From NCBI GenBank assembly GCA_025359105.1, contig JANYHK010000120.1:1-64000 (forward strand): 64,000 bases of DNA. Reading direction: 5' to 3'. Every line of letters starts with the position of its first letter. Position 1 is the stretch's first letter. The notes beneath the pieces are model-generated. The model saw only the letters and a program-made list of their open reading frames with translations, made no database searches and had not been told where the DNA came from. This document shows, one piece after another, positions 42,431 through 53,208 of the stretch. The stretch is from Myxococcales bacterium (GTDB lineage: Bacteria; Myxococcota_A; Polyangia; Polyangiales; Polyangiaceae). Position numbers and translations under genes: made by a program.

Positions 42431-43680
42431 TGGCCGCCGCCGAGGTGCTCCCCGCGGTACGGGCCGAAGGGGAAGTGCTCATCGCGATCAAGGAAGTCGC
42501 CAAGGACTACGTCTCGGCGGCGGGCGTCGTGCGCGCGCTGCGGGACGTCGACATCGACATCCGGCACGGCGAGTTCGTGGCGGTCGTCGGCACGAGCGGG
42601 AGCGGCAAGTCGACGCTCATGAACATCCTCGGCTGCCTCGACCGGCCGACCCACGGGACCTACTCCCTCGCGGGCCTCGACGTCGGGGCGCGCACCAACG
42701 ACGGGCGCGCCATCGTGCGCAACCGGCTCATCGGCTTCATCTTCCAGGGCTTCAACCTGCTGCCGCGCACGACGGCGCTCGAGAACGTCGAGCTCCCGCT
42801 GCAGTACCGCGGGGTCCCGGCAGCCCAGAGGCGCAAGCGCGCGCTCGAGGCGCTCGCGCAGGTCGGGCTCCAGGATCGTGTGCATCATACACCGAACCAG
42901 CTCTCCGGCGGGCAGCAGCAGCGCGTCGCCATCGCGCGCGCGCTGGTCACCGACCCGCCCTTGCTGCTCGCCGACGAGCCCACCGGCAACCTCGACACGC
43001 GGACCAGCCTCGAGGTGCTCGCGCTCTTGCAGCAGCTCAACAAGCGCGACGGGATCACGATCGTCCTCGTCACGCACGAGCACGACATCGCGGCGTGCGC
43101 GTCGCGGGTCATCACGTTCCGCGACGGGCGCGTGCTGACGGACATCGCTCAGGAAAAGCCGCTCGATGCGGCGCGTGCGCTCGCTGAGCTGCCCGCGCCG
43201 CAGGAGGGTCCCGCCCAGGGGGCCGACGTGGAAGAGGAGGACCCGATCCTCGCGGCGCGCATCAAGCGTGGCGGGCCGGTGCCCTTCGCGGTGCACGCCG
43301 CGATGCTGGGCGGGTCGCTCCTCGGCGCCCTCGTCGGGCTCCTCTACAACGGCGTCGTGCTCCAGGCCAAGGTCGCGTGGATCGTCCTCATCGCGGCGGC
43401 GGTCGGCGAATCGTTCCTCGCGGCGCGGGTCGGCAGGCGCAAGCTGGGGCGCCCCCTCACCGGAGACCAGCGCGCACGCGTCGCCCTCGGCTACACGATC
43501 GGGACAGCCCTCCTGGCGGCCCCGTTCCTCCTCTATCGCGTGCCGCAGCCGATCGCGACGCGCTTCGAAGGGCTGACGACGGGCGGCCTCGTGCTCTCGT
43601 CGCTCGTCTTCGTCCTGGCGCTGGCGGCGCTCGCGCTCTTGCGCTTCCTCCTCCTCTCCCTCTTCTCGCCGAAGAAGTGA
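42430..43680 (+). CDS. MacB-type ABC ATPase with membrane-spanning C-terminal extension
   Basis: A 416-residue protein. The first 240 residues are a LolD/MacB-class ATPase with Walker A GTSGSGKST, signature LSGGQQQRVAIARAL, Walker B LLLADEPTGNLD and switch His in L-V-T-H-E-H-D. The rest is a hydrophobic extension with four predicted membrane helices (about 283-305, 315-335, 345-368 and 385-410). Standard MacB has the ATPase fused to a full permease, while here the permeases are separate downstream genes and the ATPase carries another membrane domain of unknown origin. The start shares a base with the macA stop. Confidence 0.85.
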   Translation: MAAAEVLPAVRAEGEVLIAIKEVAKDYVSAAGVVRALRDVDIDIRHGEFVAVVGTSGSGKSTLMNILGCLDRPTHGTYSLAGLDVGARTNDGRAIVRNRLIGFIFQGFNLLPRTTALENVELPLQYRGVPAAQRRKRALEALAQVGLQDRVHHTPNQLSGGQQQRVAIARALVTDPPLLLADEPTGNLDTRTSLEVLALLQQLNKRDGITIVLVTHEHDIAACASRVITFRDGRVLTDIAQEKPLDAARALAELPAPQEGPAQGADVEEEDPILAARIKRGGPVPFAVHAAMLGGSLLGALVGLLYNGVVLQAKVAWIVLIAAAVGESFLAARVGRRKLGRPLTGDQRARVALGYTIGTALLAAPFLLYRVPQPIATRFEGLTTGGLVLSSLVFVLALAALALLRFLLLSLFSPKK

Positions 43681-43684
43681 ACCC

Positions 43685-44901
43685 GTGACGCTCCTCCTCA
43701 CCGCCATCCGTCTCGCGCTCGGCGCGATCGCGCGCAACAAGACGCGCGCCGCGCTGACGGTGCTGGGGATCCTCATCGGCGTGAGCGCCGTCGTGATGGT
43801 GACTACGCTGGCGAGCGGGGCGTCCGAGCTCGTCGTCGGGCAGATCGACAGCTTCGGCTCGAACATGCTCTTCATCAACCCGCAGCCGACGCAGACGAGC
43901 GGGGCCCGCAGCAAGGCGATCGGGCGACTCACCGAGAGCGACGGCCGCGCCATCGCCCGCGAGGCGGTAAGCGTGTCGAAGGTAGCACCGTTCATCTCGT
44001 CGTTCGGGCAGGTCGTCTACGCGGACGCCAACGTTTCGACGACGCTGATCGGCACCACGATCGACTACTTCGAAATCCGCAAGTTCAAGGTCGCCAAGGG
44101 CAACCTGTGGAGCGAGTCCGACGAGCTCATCAAATCGAAGGTCGTGCTTCTAGGAGTGACGGTCGCAGGCAAGCTCTTTGGGACGGAGGACGCCGTCGGT
44201 CGCGTCGTCCGCATCGGCCGCTACCCGTTCAAGGTCATCGGCGTCCTCGGGCCGCGCGGGACGTCCCCGTTCGGTGAGGACCAGGACGACCGCATCATCA
44301 TGCCGATCGGGAGCTTCCGCGGCCGGGTCATGTTCACGTCGCCGGGCCGCGCCGACATGCTCATCGCGAGCTCCACGAGCGACGAGACGACGAGCCGCGC
44401 CGGGGATCAGATCACCCAGATCCTCCGGCAACGCCACCGTATCGCCGAGGGGCGCGAGTCGGACTTCAACGTCAACTCGCAGGCCGAGTTCCGCAAGACC
44501 ACCGAGGGCATCACGACGGCGCTGTCGCTTCTCCTCCTGAGCGTCGCCGCGGTCAGCCTCCTCGTCGGCGGCATCGGCGTCATGAACATCATGCTCGTCT
44601 CGGTCGCCGAGAGGACGCGCGAGATCGGCATACGGATGTCGATCGGCGCGCGCGGACGCGACATCCTCACGCAGTTTTTGATCGAGGCGGTCGTCCTGTC
44701 GATGATCGGCGGCATCTGCGGCATGGTGATCGGCGTCGGGAGCGTGCTCGGGATCGGGCGCGCGCTCGACTGGCCGGTGACGCCCACCGGTCCGGCCATC
44801 GCCGTCGCCGTGCTGACGAGCGTGGTGATCGGCGTCGTCTTCGGTTTTTTGCCGGCGCGCCGCGCCGCAGGGCTCGATCCCATCGAGGCGCTGAGGGTCG
44901 A

Positions 44902-44905
<4 letters not shown>
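43685..44905 (+). CDS. MacB/FtsX-family ABC permease, first of two
   Basis: A 406-residue permease from GTG 43685, four bases after the ATPase gene. The layout is MacB-like: TM1 near 18-40, a large periplasmic MacB_PCD domain (about 45-270), then three helices with LLLLSVAAVSLLVGGIGVMN-type sequence, the ERTREIGIRMSIGA coupling helix and a final helix ending at D-P-I-E-A-L-R. It should form half of the efflux transporter. It overlaps the second permease by four bases (ATGA). Confidence 0.9.
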
Positions 44906-46119
<1,214 letters not shown>

Positions 46120-46157
46120 CCCTGCGTGCGGCATTGCGGCGCTGGTAGCCTCCGGCC

Positions 46158-47675
46158 ATGCAGTTCCGCGACCTGCCCCTCGTCAGCGGCTCGGAGCCCT
46201 TCGTCGGCCACATGCGCACGATGCGGGACGATCGCCTCGGGTTCTTGAACCGGCTCACGCGTGAGGTCGACCGCGTCGCGCGGATAGACACCTTCGGCCG
46301 CGACGCGGCAGTCGTGAACCACCCGGAGGTGCTCCACGAGCTCCTCGTCGAGAACGCGCGGACCTTCGACAAGACGGAGATGATGCGCTTCGCTCTCTAC
46401 CCGCTGGCCGGCGAAGGGCTCTTCACGAGCAACGGCGAGCTGTGGCGTCGGCAGCGGAAGCTCATGGCGCCGCTCTTCCACCCTGCGCAGTTGCAGCGGT
46501 ACGCGGCGGACATGGTCTCGTGCGCAGCGCGCGGCCAGGAGGAGTGGCGCGACGGCCAGACGCTCTCGCTCGCGAAGGAGACCACGCGCATCACGATGAG
46601 CATCGCCGGCAAAACGCTCTTCGATGCCGACACCTTCACCGAGGCCGACGAGATCGGCGACGCGCTGACCGTGGCGCTCCGGTGGACGGCCGCGAATTCG
46701 CCCAGCGGCCTCGGCGTCGCTCACCTGATGGCGCGCAAGATCGTCCTGGAGCTGATGAACCGCGTCCCGCTCGTACCGGCTGGGCGGCTCGTCAAGGTCG
46801 CCGATCGCCTGCAGTCGCCGCTCTTCGTCCCCGGCGACGACGGCCGCCGCTTGCGCGCCGCGATCGCCACGCTCGACGCGCAAGTGCAGAGGATGATCGA
46901 CGCCCGCCGAGCCGCGCCCGACAAGGACGATCTCCTCGCGAGACTCCTCCTCGCCAAGGACGACAGCGGCGCGAACATGAGCGATCGCCAGGTGCGTGAC
47001 GAGATCCTCACGCTCTTCGTCGCCGGGCACGAGACGACGGCCACCGCGCTGGCGTGGGCCGTCTACTGCCTCACCAGGAACCCCGACGTCTACGCGGCGG
47101 TGGAGCGCGAGGTCGACGCGCTGCCTGGTGCGCCGTCGTTCGCCGATCTCGAGCGCCTGCCGCTCACGCTTCGCGTCTTCAAGGAGGCGCTGCGCCTCTA
47201 CCCGCCGCTGCCCCTCTTCGCGCGCCAGACCCACGTGCCTGCGACGCTGGACGGATGCTCGCTCGGCGCTGGCACCGTGGTGATCGTTTGCCCGTGGGCG
47301 CTCCATCGCCGGGCCGATCTGTGGCCGGAGCCGGAGCGCTTCGACCCCGATCGGTTCTTGCCCGAGGCCGAGGCCAAGCGCCCGCGCTACGCGTGGCTGC
47401 CCTTCGGCGCGGGGCCGCGCACGTGCATCGGCATGGCGTTCGCGACGATCGAGGGGCAGCTCGTGCTCGCGTCGCTCCTCCGCCACGCCCGGTTCGAGCC
47501 GCTCGCCGAGGAGGTGCCCGAGGTGAGCGCGACCTTGCGTCCGAAAAACGGCATGCCGATGCGCGTGCGCCTCCGAAAGGCGGCGACGGTCGGCCCGCCG
47601 CTCAGCGGCAGTACTTCTTCCACGCCTCGGGCAACGGGCCGCCAAGCATCCGCTCCGCGCCGCTCTGATCCATGA
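46158..47675 (+). CDS. Cytochrome P450
   Basis: A 505-residue P450. The I-helix motif A-G-H-E-T-T lies at 289-294, the K-helix E-x-x-R at Glu343-Arg346, and the heme-binding loop FGAGPRTCIG places the heme thiolate at Cys423. There is no N-terminal membrane anchor (start MQFRDLPLVSGSEPFVG), as in soluble bacterial P450s, and the sequence is closest in feel to the CYP102/CYP4-type class that hydroxylates fatty acids or lipids. No ferredoxin or reductase gene is adjacent. The 3' end overlaps the thioesterase gene by 74 bases and the last 35 residues are low complexity. Confidence 0.92.
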   Translation: MQFRDLPLVSGSEPFVGHMRTMRDDRLGFLNRLTREVDRVARIDTFGRDAAVVNHPEVLHELLVENARTFDKTEMMRFALYPLAGEGLFTSNGELWRRQRKLMAPLFHPAQLQRYAADMVSCAARGQEEWRDGQTLSLAKETTRITMSIAGKTLFDADTFTEADEIGDALTVALRWTAANSPSGLGVAHLMARKIVLELMNRVPLVPAGRLVKVADRLQSPLFVPGDDGRRLRAAIATLDAQVQRMIDARRAAPDKDDLLARLLLAKDDSGANMSDRQVRDEILTLFVAGHETTATALAWAVYCLTRNPDVYAAVEREVDALPGAPSFADLERLPLTLRVFKEALRLYPPLPLFARQTHVPATLDGCSLGAGTVVIVCPWALHRRADLWPEPERFDPDRFLPEAEAKRPRYAWLPFGAGPRTCIGMAFATIEGQLVLASLLRHARFEPLAEEVPEVSATLRPKNGMPMRVRLRKAATVGPPLSGSTSSTPRATGRQASAPRRSDP

Positions 47676-48075
47676 GCACGAACGCAATCTCGCCGGTGCA
47701 CACGTCCACGCCCTCCTGCACGAGGCGCACGCCGGCGTGCACGATCCGGCTCGTTTCTCGGGCGATCCGACCGCGTCCCTCGAGCGGCACGCCGATGCGC
47801 ACGGGGCGCCGGAGCTTGACCTGTACGTTGGCGGTGAAACCGAACTTCTCGAGCAGCCCGATGACCGCCCACGCGCCGATCTCGTCGGCGAGCGTGGTGA
47901 CCAGGCCGCCGTGCATGATCCCGGGGGGCCCCTGGTAGCGCTCGCCCGGCACGAACTGGGTGACGACCTCGTCCCCTTCGCGCGCGAACCGCAGGCGAAA
48001 TCCGACGGGGTGGTCCTGGCTGCAGCCGAAGCACGGCTGGCCCGGGCCGAACGTCAAGGGATCGAGGTCGGGCAC
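47602..48075 (-). CDS. PaaI-type hotdog thioesterase
   Basis: A 157-residue hotdog-fold protein. The hotdog motif region reads PPGIMHGGLVTTLADEIGAW, with a His-Gly-Gly at the start of the central helix and an acidic residue that acts in catalysis in PaaI-type thioesterases. The N-terminus has P-C-F-G-C-S, a pair of cysteines common in one subgroup of such enzymes. It probably hydrolyses acyl-CoA thioesters. It overlaps the P450 3' end on the other strand. Confidence 0.82.
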   Translation of the reverse strand: MPDLDPLTFGPGQPCFGCSQDHPVGFRLRFAREGDEVVTQFVPGERYQGPPGIMHGGLVTTLADEIGAWAVIGLLEKFGFTANVQVKLRRPVRIGVPLEGRGRIARETSRIVHAGVRLVQEGVDVCTGEIAFVLMDQSGAERMLGGPLPEAWKKYCR

Positions 48076-48088
48076 GCCGTCCTCGAGG

Positions 48089-48736
48089 CTAGTCGCTCCA
48101 GATCTGAACGGCGTAGGTGCCCTTGCCTTCGCCCACGCTCACGACGATGACGGCGTTGTCCGCTTCCTTGAAGCAGAACGCACCGTCCTCGAGGAGCACC
48201 GGGCTCGGATCGTCGGTGCTGTCCTCTGCGCCGACTTCGCCGGCGGAGTCTTTGACGAGGAGATCGAGATCCTTGATGGCCGCGTCGGCGATGGCGTAGA
48301 CGCGGTAGCACTTGCCGGCCTGGGCCTTGAGCTTGATCTGCTGCGGCGGGTTCTTGTCGGCCTGCGTCGCCTTCGTCGGCGGACCGACCGGCTTCATCTT
48401 CGTCGTGTCCGTGCAGCCCTTGCCCGACTTCTGAACCTCGGCGAGGACGTCCTTCGTCTTGATCTGGAAGGTCGAGTGGCAGGCGGCCCAGGCGGGGTCC
48501 TGCTTCTGCGTGATCTTCTTCGACGTGTACTTCGGCGGGGGCGGCGGCGTGTCCGTCGTGGCGCCACCGTCGTTGGCGGCCGTCATGCCGCCGGCGTCCG
48601 CTCCGAGCGCGCCTGCATCCATGCTCGGGAGCTCCGGTGGGGCAGGCGGCGGCGGTACGTCGGGCGTCGGGGGCTTCTTGGCGCCACACGCGACGAGGAG
48701 GAGGGCGAGGGCGAGGAGCGGGGAGCGGCGCGTCAT
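48089..48736 (-). CDS. Lipoprotein with C-terminal PPC-like domain
   Basis: A 215-residue lipoprotein from ATG 48736 (L-L-V-A-C, Cys17), chosen because the upstream extension lacks a signal. A Pro/Asp/Ala linker leads to a domain with AGKCYRVYAIADAAIKDLDL and VLLEDGAFCFKEADNAVIVV, ending G-T-Y-A-V-Q-I-W. The pattern, a pair of cysteines and a beta-sandwich, is frequent in myxobacterial lipoproteins and resembles pre-peptidase C-terminal domains. Function unknown. The thioesterase gene follows 13 bases after its stop in the same direction. Confidence 0.65.
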   Translation of the reverse strand: MTRRSPLLALALLLVACGAKKPPTPDVPPPPAPPELPSMDAGALGADAGGMTAANDGGATTDTPPPPPKYTSKKITQKQDPAWAACHSTFQIKTKDVLAEVQKSGKGCTDTTKMKPVGPPTKATQADKNPPQQIKLKAQAGKCYRVYAIADAAIKDLDLLVKDSAGEVGAEDSTDDPSPVLLEDGAFCFKEADNAVIVVSVGEGKGTYAVQIWSD

Positions 48737-49067
48737 GGCGGCGAGATTAAGGTGGGCTTCCTGACGGTTGCAAGAACAAGCGGCGGGGTTGCCGCCAAAA
48801 CGTCCGGGCCGCTGGCGCAGGAATGCCTGGCGGCGCCGCCCATGGATCGGCGGACCCGGGGCAAAATCGACCAGGCCCATGCCGATAGTTCATTGACCAA
48901 CCGGGGTGGATCCATCACTACATCGCCCGCCGTTGCTGACACGGCCACACACGTTCCTACCTGGTCCTCGGACGGCCTAGATTCGTCTGCCCGGGTCGCT
49001 GTCGTCAGCGCCGCAAAACCGCAGTTTTCGCCCTCAATTCAATTGTTTGTAGGGGAGGTCCCTGACC
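48737..49067. other. Intergenic region upstream of the S53 peptidase gene
   Basis: A 331-base gap containing no gene. TTGACC at 48893-48898 resembles a -35 box but lacks a good -10 partner. A short stem (AAAAC 49015-49019, GTTTT 49024-49028) and a CAATT-C-AATTG palindrome lie just before the start. A GGGGAGG ribosome-binding site at about 49053-49059 serves the peptidase gene. The AT-richer last 60 bases are the likely promoter and leader. Confidence 0.35.
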
Positions 49068-51056
49068 ATGCTGAATCGCCGTACGTCGCTCCTGCCGCTC
49101 GTGCTTCTCTCCACCCTCGCGTTCGTTGCCTGCTCCTCGAGCGGCCACGGTGACAACACCGATTCCTCGGAAGACGATCTCTCGACCTGGCAGTCGGTGA
49201 CGCAAGGGCGTCCGGCATGGGCGACCGCGGCGCGCAAGCGTGCGGAGGTCGGCGACGGCGATCAGATCAGCGTGCAGGTTCACCTGAAGCTCCGCAACGA
49301 AGCGCAGATGGACGCGGAGATCGCGGCCGTGTCGGATCCCGACAGCGCCACGTTCGGCCAGTACCTCACGAACGAGCAGTTCGCCGCGAAGTACGCGCCG
49401 ACCGCCGAGGACGTCGCGACGGTTCGCAAGCACATGGAGAAGCATGGCCTCACGGTCACGCACGTCCCCGACAACAACCTCTTCATCTCGGCCACCGGCT
49501 CGCACACGCAGGTCTCCAAGGCGTTCGCGACCAAGCTCGCGCACTACGACGTCGACGGTGAGCTCCGCCACGCCCCGGTGGGCACGGCGCGCATGCCCCG
49601 CGCGATCGCCTCGAAGGTCGCCGGCACGCTCGGCCTCGCGAAGTCCGCGACGTTCAAGCCGCGCAGCGTCTCGCTCGGCGGCATCAAGCGCAACATGATC
49701 CCCAAGCTCCTCAGCAAGAACCCGGCAGCGGCGAGCACGGCGCTCCCGTCCTGCGCCGAGTGGTGGGGCGCGGCGGTCGACACGACCGATCCGCAGTTCG
49801 GCGCCTACCCGGCGGCGCTCCCGGTCATTCCCTGCGGCTACGGCCCCGGCCAGCTCCGCGCGGCCTACGGCTTCAGCGCCTCGATCCGCAAGGGCAACGA
49901 CGGCACGGGCGTGAAGGTCGCCATCGTCGACGCGTACCTCTCGCCGACGCTCCTCCAGGACGCGCAGACCTACGCCGCGCAGCACGATCCGGAGTACCCG
50001 CTCCTCGACTCGCAGTTCAGCGCGCAGATGGCGCCGGGCACGCCCGGGACGCCGGATCCGGGCTGGTTCGGTGAGCAGAGCCTCGACGTCGAGGCCGTCC
50101 ACGCGATGGCGCCGGGCGCGACCATCGTTTACGTCGGCGCGCAGAGCCCGACCGACCTCGACCTCGTCGCCGCCATCAACATGATCGCGGACAAGAACCT
50201 CGCCTCCATCGTGTCGAACTCGTACGGCTCCCCCGAGGGCGTCGGCAACGACTTCATCGTGTGGAACGCGGCGGTCAAGCACGCGGCGCTCAAGGGCGTC
50301 GGCATCTACTTCGCCTCGGGCGACAGCGGAGACGAGAGCGGCCGGCTCGGCGCGGTCTCGGCGGACTTCCCGGCGTCACTCCCCGGCGTCACGGCAGTCG
50401 GCGGCACCTCGCTCGCCCTCGGCCAGCGCGGTGAGCGCGTGTTCGAGGCCGGCTGGGCGACCACCGCGAGCTTCCTCACGCTGCCGGCCCCCTCGGCTGC
50501 CGATGCGGGTGCCGACTCCGGTCCCCCCGCGGCTCCCTTCTGGGATCCGCCCGCACCGGGCTTCTTCGCCTTCGGCGCCGGTGGTGGCACGAGCATGGTC
50601 TACGAGCAGCCCGCGTACCAGAAGGGTGTCGTTCCCGACGCGATGGCGAACGTTCCGGGCGTGCCCGGCCGCGTCGTCCCCGACGTCGGCATGCTCGCCG
50701 ACCCGCTCACCGGCTTCATCATCGGCCTGACGTCGAACGGCACCTACGGTGAGGGCCCGACCGGCGGCACCAGCCTCGCGTGCCCGCTCTTCGCCGCCAC
50801 GATGGCGCTTGCCGAGCAGCACGCGCACAAGAAGCTCGGGTTCGCGAACCCCCGCCTCTACAAGGCCCGCGCCAAGGCGTTCCGCGACATCGTCCCCAAC
50901 GCGACGCCCCAGGCCCTCGTCCTGCCGTCGTCGCAGGGCAACATCGTCGCGACGATCGACTTCGCCGGCCAGGCGATTTCGACCGCGGTGGGCTACGACA
51001 ACATCACCGGTCTCGGCGCGCCGGACGGTGAGAACTTCCTCAAGGCCATCAAGTAA
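49068..51056 (+). CDS. Sedolisin (S53) serine-carboxyl peptidase lipoprotein
   Basis: A 662-residue protease precursor. Signal with F-V-A-C (Cys22), then a pro-domain (about 40-200) with the kumamolisin-type propeptide pattern Q-Y-L-T-N-E-Q-F-A-A-K-Y-A-P. The catalytic domain has G-E-Q-S-L-D-V-E (Glu336 and Asp340), S-G-D-S-G-D (Asp419, oxyanion) and G-G-T-S-L-A-C-P (Ser569), the full Glu/Asp/Ser triad. Sedolisins are acid-active endopeptidases. A Pro/Ala insert (about 480-505) precedes the last strand region. The lipobox means it is probably tethered to the membrane until processed. A terminator follows 24 bases after the stop. Confidence 0.92.
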   Translation: MLNRRTSLLPLVLLSTLAFVACSSSGHGDNTDSSEDDLSTWQSVTQGRPAWATAARKRAEVGDGDQISVQVHLKLRNEAQMDAEIAAVSDPDSATFGQYLTNEQFAAKYAPTAEDVATVRKHMEKHGLTVTHVPDNNLFISATGSHTQVSKAFATKLAHYDVDGELRHAPVGTARMPRAIASKVAGTLGLAKSATFKPRSVSLGGIKRNMIPKLLSKNPAAASTALPSCAEWWGAAVDTTDPQFGAYPAALPVIPCGYGPGQLRAAYGFSASIRKGNDGTGVKVAIVDAYLSPTLLQDAQTYAAQHDPEYPLLDSQFSAQMAPGTPGTPDPGWFGEQSLDVEAVHAMAPGATIVYVGAQSPTDLDLVAAINMIADKNLASIVSNSYGSPEGVGNDFIVWNAAVKHAALKGVGIYFASGDSGDESGRLGAVSADFPASLPGVTAVGGTSLALGQRGERVFEAGWATTASFLTLPAPSAADAGADSGPPAAPFWDPPAPGFFAFGAGGGTSMVYEQPAYQKGVVPDAMANVPGVPGRVVPDVGMLADPLTGFIIGLTSNGTYGEGPTGGTSLACPLFAATMALAEQHAHKKLGFANPRLYKARAKAFRDIVPNATPQALVLPSSQGNIVATIDFAGQAISTAVGYDNITGLGAPDGENFLKAIK

Positions 51057-51079
51057 CTCTTCCCGCGAAGAGTGAGGAG

Positions 51080-51112
51080 CGGACCGGGGCCCACAGGCTC
51101 CGGTCCGTTTCG
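51080..51112 (+). terminator. Intrinsic terminator after the S53 peptidase gene
   Basis: A 12-base-pair hairpin: CGGACCGGGGCC (51080-51091) pairs with GGCTCCGGTCCG (51096-51107), with one G-T pair and a CACA loop, followed by TTTCG. A smaller stem (CTCTT/AAGAG at 51057-51072) precedes it directly after the stop codon. Confidence 0.8.
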
Positions 51113-51321
51113 TTGCGCTGAGCGCGCTGGGCGACAAGAACCCGTTCTTCGGACGCGGCGCCGCCATGCGTCTCACGCGCTACGCCGCGATGCACGCGCC
51201 AGGTGACGACGTCCTCGTCCGGGCTGAGCATCGAGCTCGCCCCGGTCACCGGCGGCGGCGGCTGAGGCCGGCCACCGCGCCCGACGGCGGCGTGAGGTCG
51301 CGCTGTGCTATCGGTTCTAAA

Positions 51322-52344
51322 ATGGGCGCGCGTGTCGTGAGAGTCGATCCGTCGTGCCCCGAGCCGGGCGCGATCGCAGAAGCGGCGAGCGTGCTCCGCG
51401 CGGGGGGCCTCGTCGCGTTTCCGACCGAGACGGTCTACGGCCTCGGCGCCTGCGCGCTCGACCCTGCCGCCGTCGCCAAGGTGTTCGCCGCGAAGGGGCG
51501 GCCGGCCGGGCATCCGCTCATCCTGCACGTCGAAGGAGAAGAAGGGGCGCGGGCGATCGCCGCGGCGTGGAGCGCGCGCGCGTCGCAGCTCGCGCGTGCG
51601 TTCTGGCCGGGGCCGCTCACGCTCGTCGTTCCCCGGGGCCCGCGCGTGCCCGACGCCGTCACCGGCGGCGGAGACACCGTCGCGATCCGTGCGCCGGCGC
51701 ACGCGGTCGCGCTCGCGCTCCTTCGCGCCGTCGGCGAGCCGCTCGCCGCGCCGAGCGCGAACCGCTACCAGACGCTCTCGCCGACGCTCGCCGCCCACGT
51801 CGTGAACTCACTGGGCGACGCGGTGGATCTCGTCCTCGACGCAGGGCCGTGCTCGGCCGGCATCGAGTCCACGGTGCTCGATCTGAGCGTCGAGCCGCCG
51901 CGCGTCCTTCGGCCCGGCGCGCTCGAGCTCGGCCGGCTCCGCGCGATCCTCCCTGCCGTCGTCTACGAAGGCTTCTTGGTCGCCGGCGCCGACGAGGGGA
52001 CGCATGCGTCGCCGGGGCTGGACGCGCGTCATTATTCGCCCCGCGCCAGGGTCCTGCGGGCGCCCGATCGCGCCGCGGCGCTCGCGCTCGCGACGTCGGA
52101 AGCCCGGGCGCTCGGGGGCAGCGCCCGGATCGGCCTCGTCGTTCGCGGCGAAGCGCTCGGCGCGGTCCCCGCCGGCGTGGACGCGCGCGCGCTCCTTGAC
52201 GAGCCGGAGGGCTACGGTCGCGAGCTCTTCGCCACGCTTCACGCGCTCGACGATGCGGGCTGCGCGGCCGTCGTCATCGAGGACGTGCCGGCGGGCGAGG
52301 CGTGGTGGGCCGTCGCCGATCGCCTCCGCCGCGCCGGGGCCTGA
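51322..52344 (+). CDS. L-threonylcarbamoyladenylate synthase (Sua5/YrdC/YwlC family)
   Basis: A 340-residue protein making threonylcarbamoyl-AMP for the t6A37 modification of ANN-decoding tRNAs. The YrdC domain (about 10-210) has F-P-T-E-T-V-Y-G-L-G, K-G-R-P-A-G-H-P-L and A-P-S-A-N-R, the nucleotide and threonine-binding motifs. The Sua5 C-terminal domain (about 230-335) begins A-S-P-G-L-D-A-R-H-Y-S-P. Length and domains match Sua5 rather than the shorter TsaC. The ATG at 51322 was chosen because upstream in-frame sequence is Arg-rich and unlike the family. Confidence 0.88.
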   Translation: MGARVVRVDPSCPEPGAIAEAASVLRAGGLVAFPTETVYGLGACALDPAAVAKVFAAKGRPAGHPLILHVEGEEGARAIAAAWSARASQLARAFWPGPLTLVVPRGPRVPDAVTGGGDTVAIRAPAHAVALALLRAVGEPLAAPSANRYQTLSPTLAAHVVNSLGDAVDLVLDAGPCSAGIESTVLDLSVEPPRVLRPGALELGRLRAILPAVVYEGFLVAGADEGTHASPGLDARHYSPRARVLRAPDRAAALALATSEARALGGSARIGLVVRGEALGAVPAGVDARALLDEPEGYGRELFATLHALDDAGCAAVVIEDVPAGEAWWAVADRLRRAGA

Positions 52345-52409
52345 AGGCCCCAAGTTGGGCCTCAAGTCCTTGAAATCGAGCAAGATTCGTCTTTCTTGTG
52401 CTCGACCGC

Positions 52410-52440
52410 TTGTCGCCGAATTGCTTTACGTCTAGATAAT
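52410..52440 (+). promoter_or_regulatory. Candidate promoter for the SDR operon
   Basis: TTGTCG at 52410-52415 and GATAAT at 52435-52440, 19 bases apart, in an AT-richer stretch just before the SDR gene. The predicted start of transcription falls within a few bases of the ATG at 52447, which would make the message leaderless or nearly so. No other ribosome-binding site is obvious. The spacing is longer than ideal. Confidence 0.35.
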
Positions 52441-52446
52441 CGCGCC

Positions 52447-53208
52447 ATGATGATTCCCGCCCGGAGCGCCGTCGTGACCGGCGGCGGCAAGGGGCTCGGC
52501 GCGGCCATCGCGCTGCGCCTCGCCGAGGCGGGGCACAAGGTCGCCGTCCTCGGACGCGACCAGGAGGCGCTCACCAAGGTCGCCGAGAGGATCGGCGGGC
52601 TCGCCGTCGTGTGCGACGTGAGCGATGGCGCCGCGCTCGCCGCCGCCCTGGCCCACGTGCGCGAGGCGCAGGGGCCGGTCACCATTTGCGTGCACAACGC
52701 AGGTATCGCCGAGAGCGCGCCGCTCGCCAAGACGAGCGACGAGGTGTGGGAGCGCACCATGGCGATCAACGTCACCGCGGCGTTCCGGCTCGCGAAGCTC
52801 GTCGTGCCCGACATGGTGCAGGCGCGCTGGGGCCGGATCATTCACGTGGCGTCCAACGCGGGGCTCACCGGCTACGCGTACACGAGCGCGTACTGCGCGT
52901 CGAAGCACGCGGTCGTCGGCCTCACGCGCGCGCTGGCGGTGGAGCTCGCGAAGACAGGCGTGACCGTCAACGCCGTCTGCCCCGGCTTTTGCGACACCGA
53001 GATGACCGATCGCACCGTGCGCACCATCGCCGCCAAGACCGGCCGCAGCGAGGCCGACGCCCGCAAGGCGCTCGCCGACATGTCCCCCACCGGCCGCCTC
53101 GTCACCCCCGACGAGGTGGCGCACGCCGTCCTCATGCTCACGAGCCAGCTCGCTTCCCAGATCAACGGACAAGCCCTCCCCATCGACGGGGGTCAGGTGA
53201 CGAAATGA
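52447..53208 (+). CDS. SDR-family oxidoreductase, possible 3-hydroxyacyl-CoA dehydrogenase
   Basis: A 253-residue short-chain dehydrogenase. The NAD(P)-binding turn T-G-G-G-K-G-L-G lies near residue 11, N-A-G at about 90, the catalytic Ser in V-A-S-N-A-G, and the Tyr/Lys pair in Y-C-A-S-K. It is the first gene of an overlapping operon and, by its neighbours, probably acts as a 3-hydroxyacyl-CoA dehydrogenase in a CoA-linked catabolic pathway. Its stop overlaps the RidA start (ATGA). Confidence 0.88.
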   Translation: MMIPARSAVVTGGGKGLGAAIALRLAEAGHKVAVLGRDQEALTKVAERIGGLAVVCDVSDGAALAAALAHVREAQGPVTICVHNAGIAESAPLAKTSDEVWERTMAINVTAAFRLAKLVVPDMVQARWGRIIHVASNAGLTGYAYTSAYCASKHAVVGLTRALAVELAKTGVTVNAVCPGFCDTEMTDRTVRTIAAKTGRSEADARKALADMSPTGRLVTPDEVAHAVLMLTSQLASQINGQALPIDGGQVTK

